DNA of 8,524 nucleotides from Burkholderiales bacterium (GTDB lineage Bacteria; Pseudomonadota; Gammaproteobacteria; Burkholderiales; UBA11063): contig JAPJMP010000146.1 in assembly GCA_026461645.1 (NCBI GenBank), positions 1-8,524 of the forward strand, given 5' to 3'. This document shows, in pieces, positions 7,785 through 8,524 of the stretch. Below the pieces are notes generated by a model. That model did not search any database, had not been told where the DNA came from, and saw only the letters and a program-made list of their open reading frames with translations. Both the position numbers and the translations under genes were made by a program. The first letter of the stretch is position 1. Each line of letters opens with the position of its first letter.

Positions 7785-8472
7785 ATGAAGTTCCTTAGAG
7801 TTGGGAGAACAAAAAATCGTGGATGGGGATATTGTCAGTATTAACCTTCTTTGTTAGAAGTGGTTATGTAATTGCATTAAATGTTAATCGTACAATTAAA
7901 ACTAGTAAATTCTCATTTTATACTTACTTTACTAAACTATTTTTTAGCTTTTTCCCGGTTGCTTGGTGTAGCGCCATATATATTAGTCTAATAGTATTAA
8001 TAATTTATATCTACAATTTACCATATCTTAGTCACAGTGTCTATGTTTTTTCTGGTGACAAATATAGCCAAGCAAACTTTTTATCCATCAATAATTTATT
8101 ATATTCAATTTCTCATCCACCAGTAGGTTGTCAAGGAGGATGGTTTAATTTGCCATTTTGGACTCTATCGCTTGAGTCTTGTATTTATATGCCGTTTGGA
8201 GTTTATGTACAGTCAAAACAAGACTCATGCTTAGTATTGTACATTCTTATCTTAAAGCACCACATAATTATGATTTTTATCCCAATTTTGCCTCCATTAG
8301 TGATCTGCCAAATTCAATTTTTATGACAATTACATATAGTGGAATTCTATTTTTATTAATTCGAATATTTTTAAAAATACCAATTAACAGTAAAATTATT
8401 AATAAACTAGCAGAATGTGGTTTTAGCTATACCCATCTTTGCCCAAACTGCATAAAATTATCTAAATTTTAG
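7785..8472 (+). pseudogene. Decayed acyltransferase-3 (OafA-like) membrane O-acyltransferase
   Basis: Intact relatives are multi-span inner-membrane proteins that acylate surface sugars. The main frame (from ATG 7823) reads TFFVRSGYVIA, then KFSFYTYFTKLFFSFFPVAW and WTLSLESCIYMPFGVY, matching the family's 'FFvlSGyvi', 'RRilRifP' and 'WSLavEeqfyl' blocks. The first transmembrane segment, with the catalytic R-x10-H, is absent. A short N-terminal piece in another frame (ATG 7785, MKFLRVGRTKNRGWGYCQY then TAA) would join LTFF if one T were added near 7844. After about 8210 the homology moves to a third frame, ending INKLAECGFSYT (about 8393-8430), like the family's 'l..l.e.SYslYLvH'. The stretch between WTLSLE and SYT is only about 90 codons, shorter than usual, so sequence is probably missing there too. 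At least two frameshifts and one or two deletions make it a pseudogene. Confidence 0.75.
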
Positions 8473-8524
8473 CCATTTGTGCATTTGTAAGCCACTGTTT
8501 TGTTTGAATTTGAGTTTTAAAAGT

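Noticed and set aside
7504..8524. Insertion sequence or phage remnant around the pseudogene
   Set aside because: I found no transposase or integrase motifs, no long terminal inverted repeats and no target-site duplication.
8473..8524. Continuation of a gene past the acyltransferase remnant
   Set aside because: The last 52 bases show no start signal, hairpin or recognisable coding sequence.

Overview
The window is strongly AT-rich (by eye about one third G+C) bacterial chromosome with short intergenic gaps, Shine-Dalgarno starts and Gram-negative envelope genes (lipid A flippase, lysophosphatidate acyltransferase). Several proteins look betaproteobacterial: PlsC has the KHQSAWET-like 'NHQSAWE' block (HX4E instead of HX4D) and a 'PVAHNAG' segment, MsbA has the 'AATEPA...MKPLID' N-terminal block, and heme genes run hemC-hemD-hemX. 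My inference is an AT-rich betaproteobacterium, perhaps Neisseriales-like. This rests on remembered family features, not on a search.

Layout. On the minus strand, read right to left, a tight cluster runs msbA (3793-1967), hemC (1950-1030), hemD (1028-291) and hemX (263 to beyond the left edge). The gaps are 16, 1 and 27 bases. It couples lipid A export to the middle steps of tetrapyrrole synthesis. A divergent gap (3794-3967) holds a perfect extended -10 promoter for the plus-strand operon purA (3968-5263), a DUF455 ferritin-like protein (5263-6051) and trmJ (6054-6782). These are joined by a TAATG overlap and a 2-base gap. plsC (7503-6772, minus) converges on trmJ, and the two genes overlap by 11 bases.

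The right end (7504-8524) is the accessory-looking part. It starts with a compact unit: a consensus -35, a likely -10, an RBS, an 18-codon ORF and a hairpin with a T-run. A decayed membrane O-acyltransferase (acyltransferase-3 family) follows. It has lost the first transmembrane region and carries at least two frameshifts.

Most of the window is ordinary core metabolism. The points that merit a second look are the msbA-hem linkage, a perfect 11-bp hairpin at the start of the DUF455 gene, the DUF455-trmJ pairing, the 18-codon ORF unit, and the acyltransferase pseudogene. I see no CRISPR array, tRNA, rRNA, transposase or clearly new multigene system.
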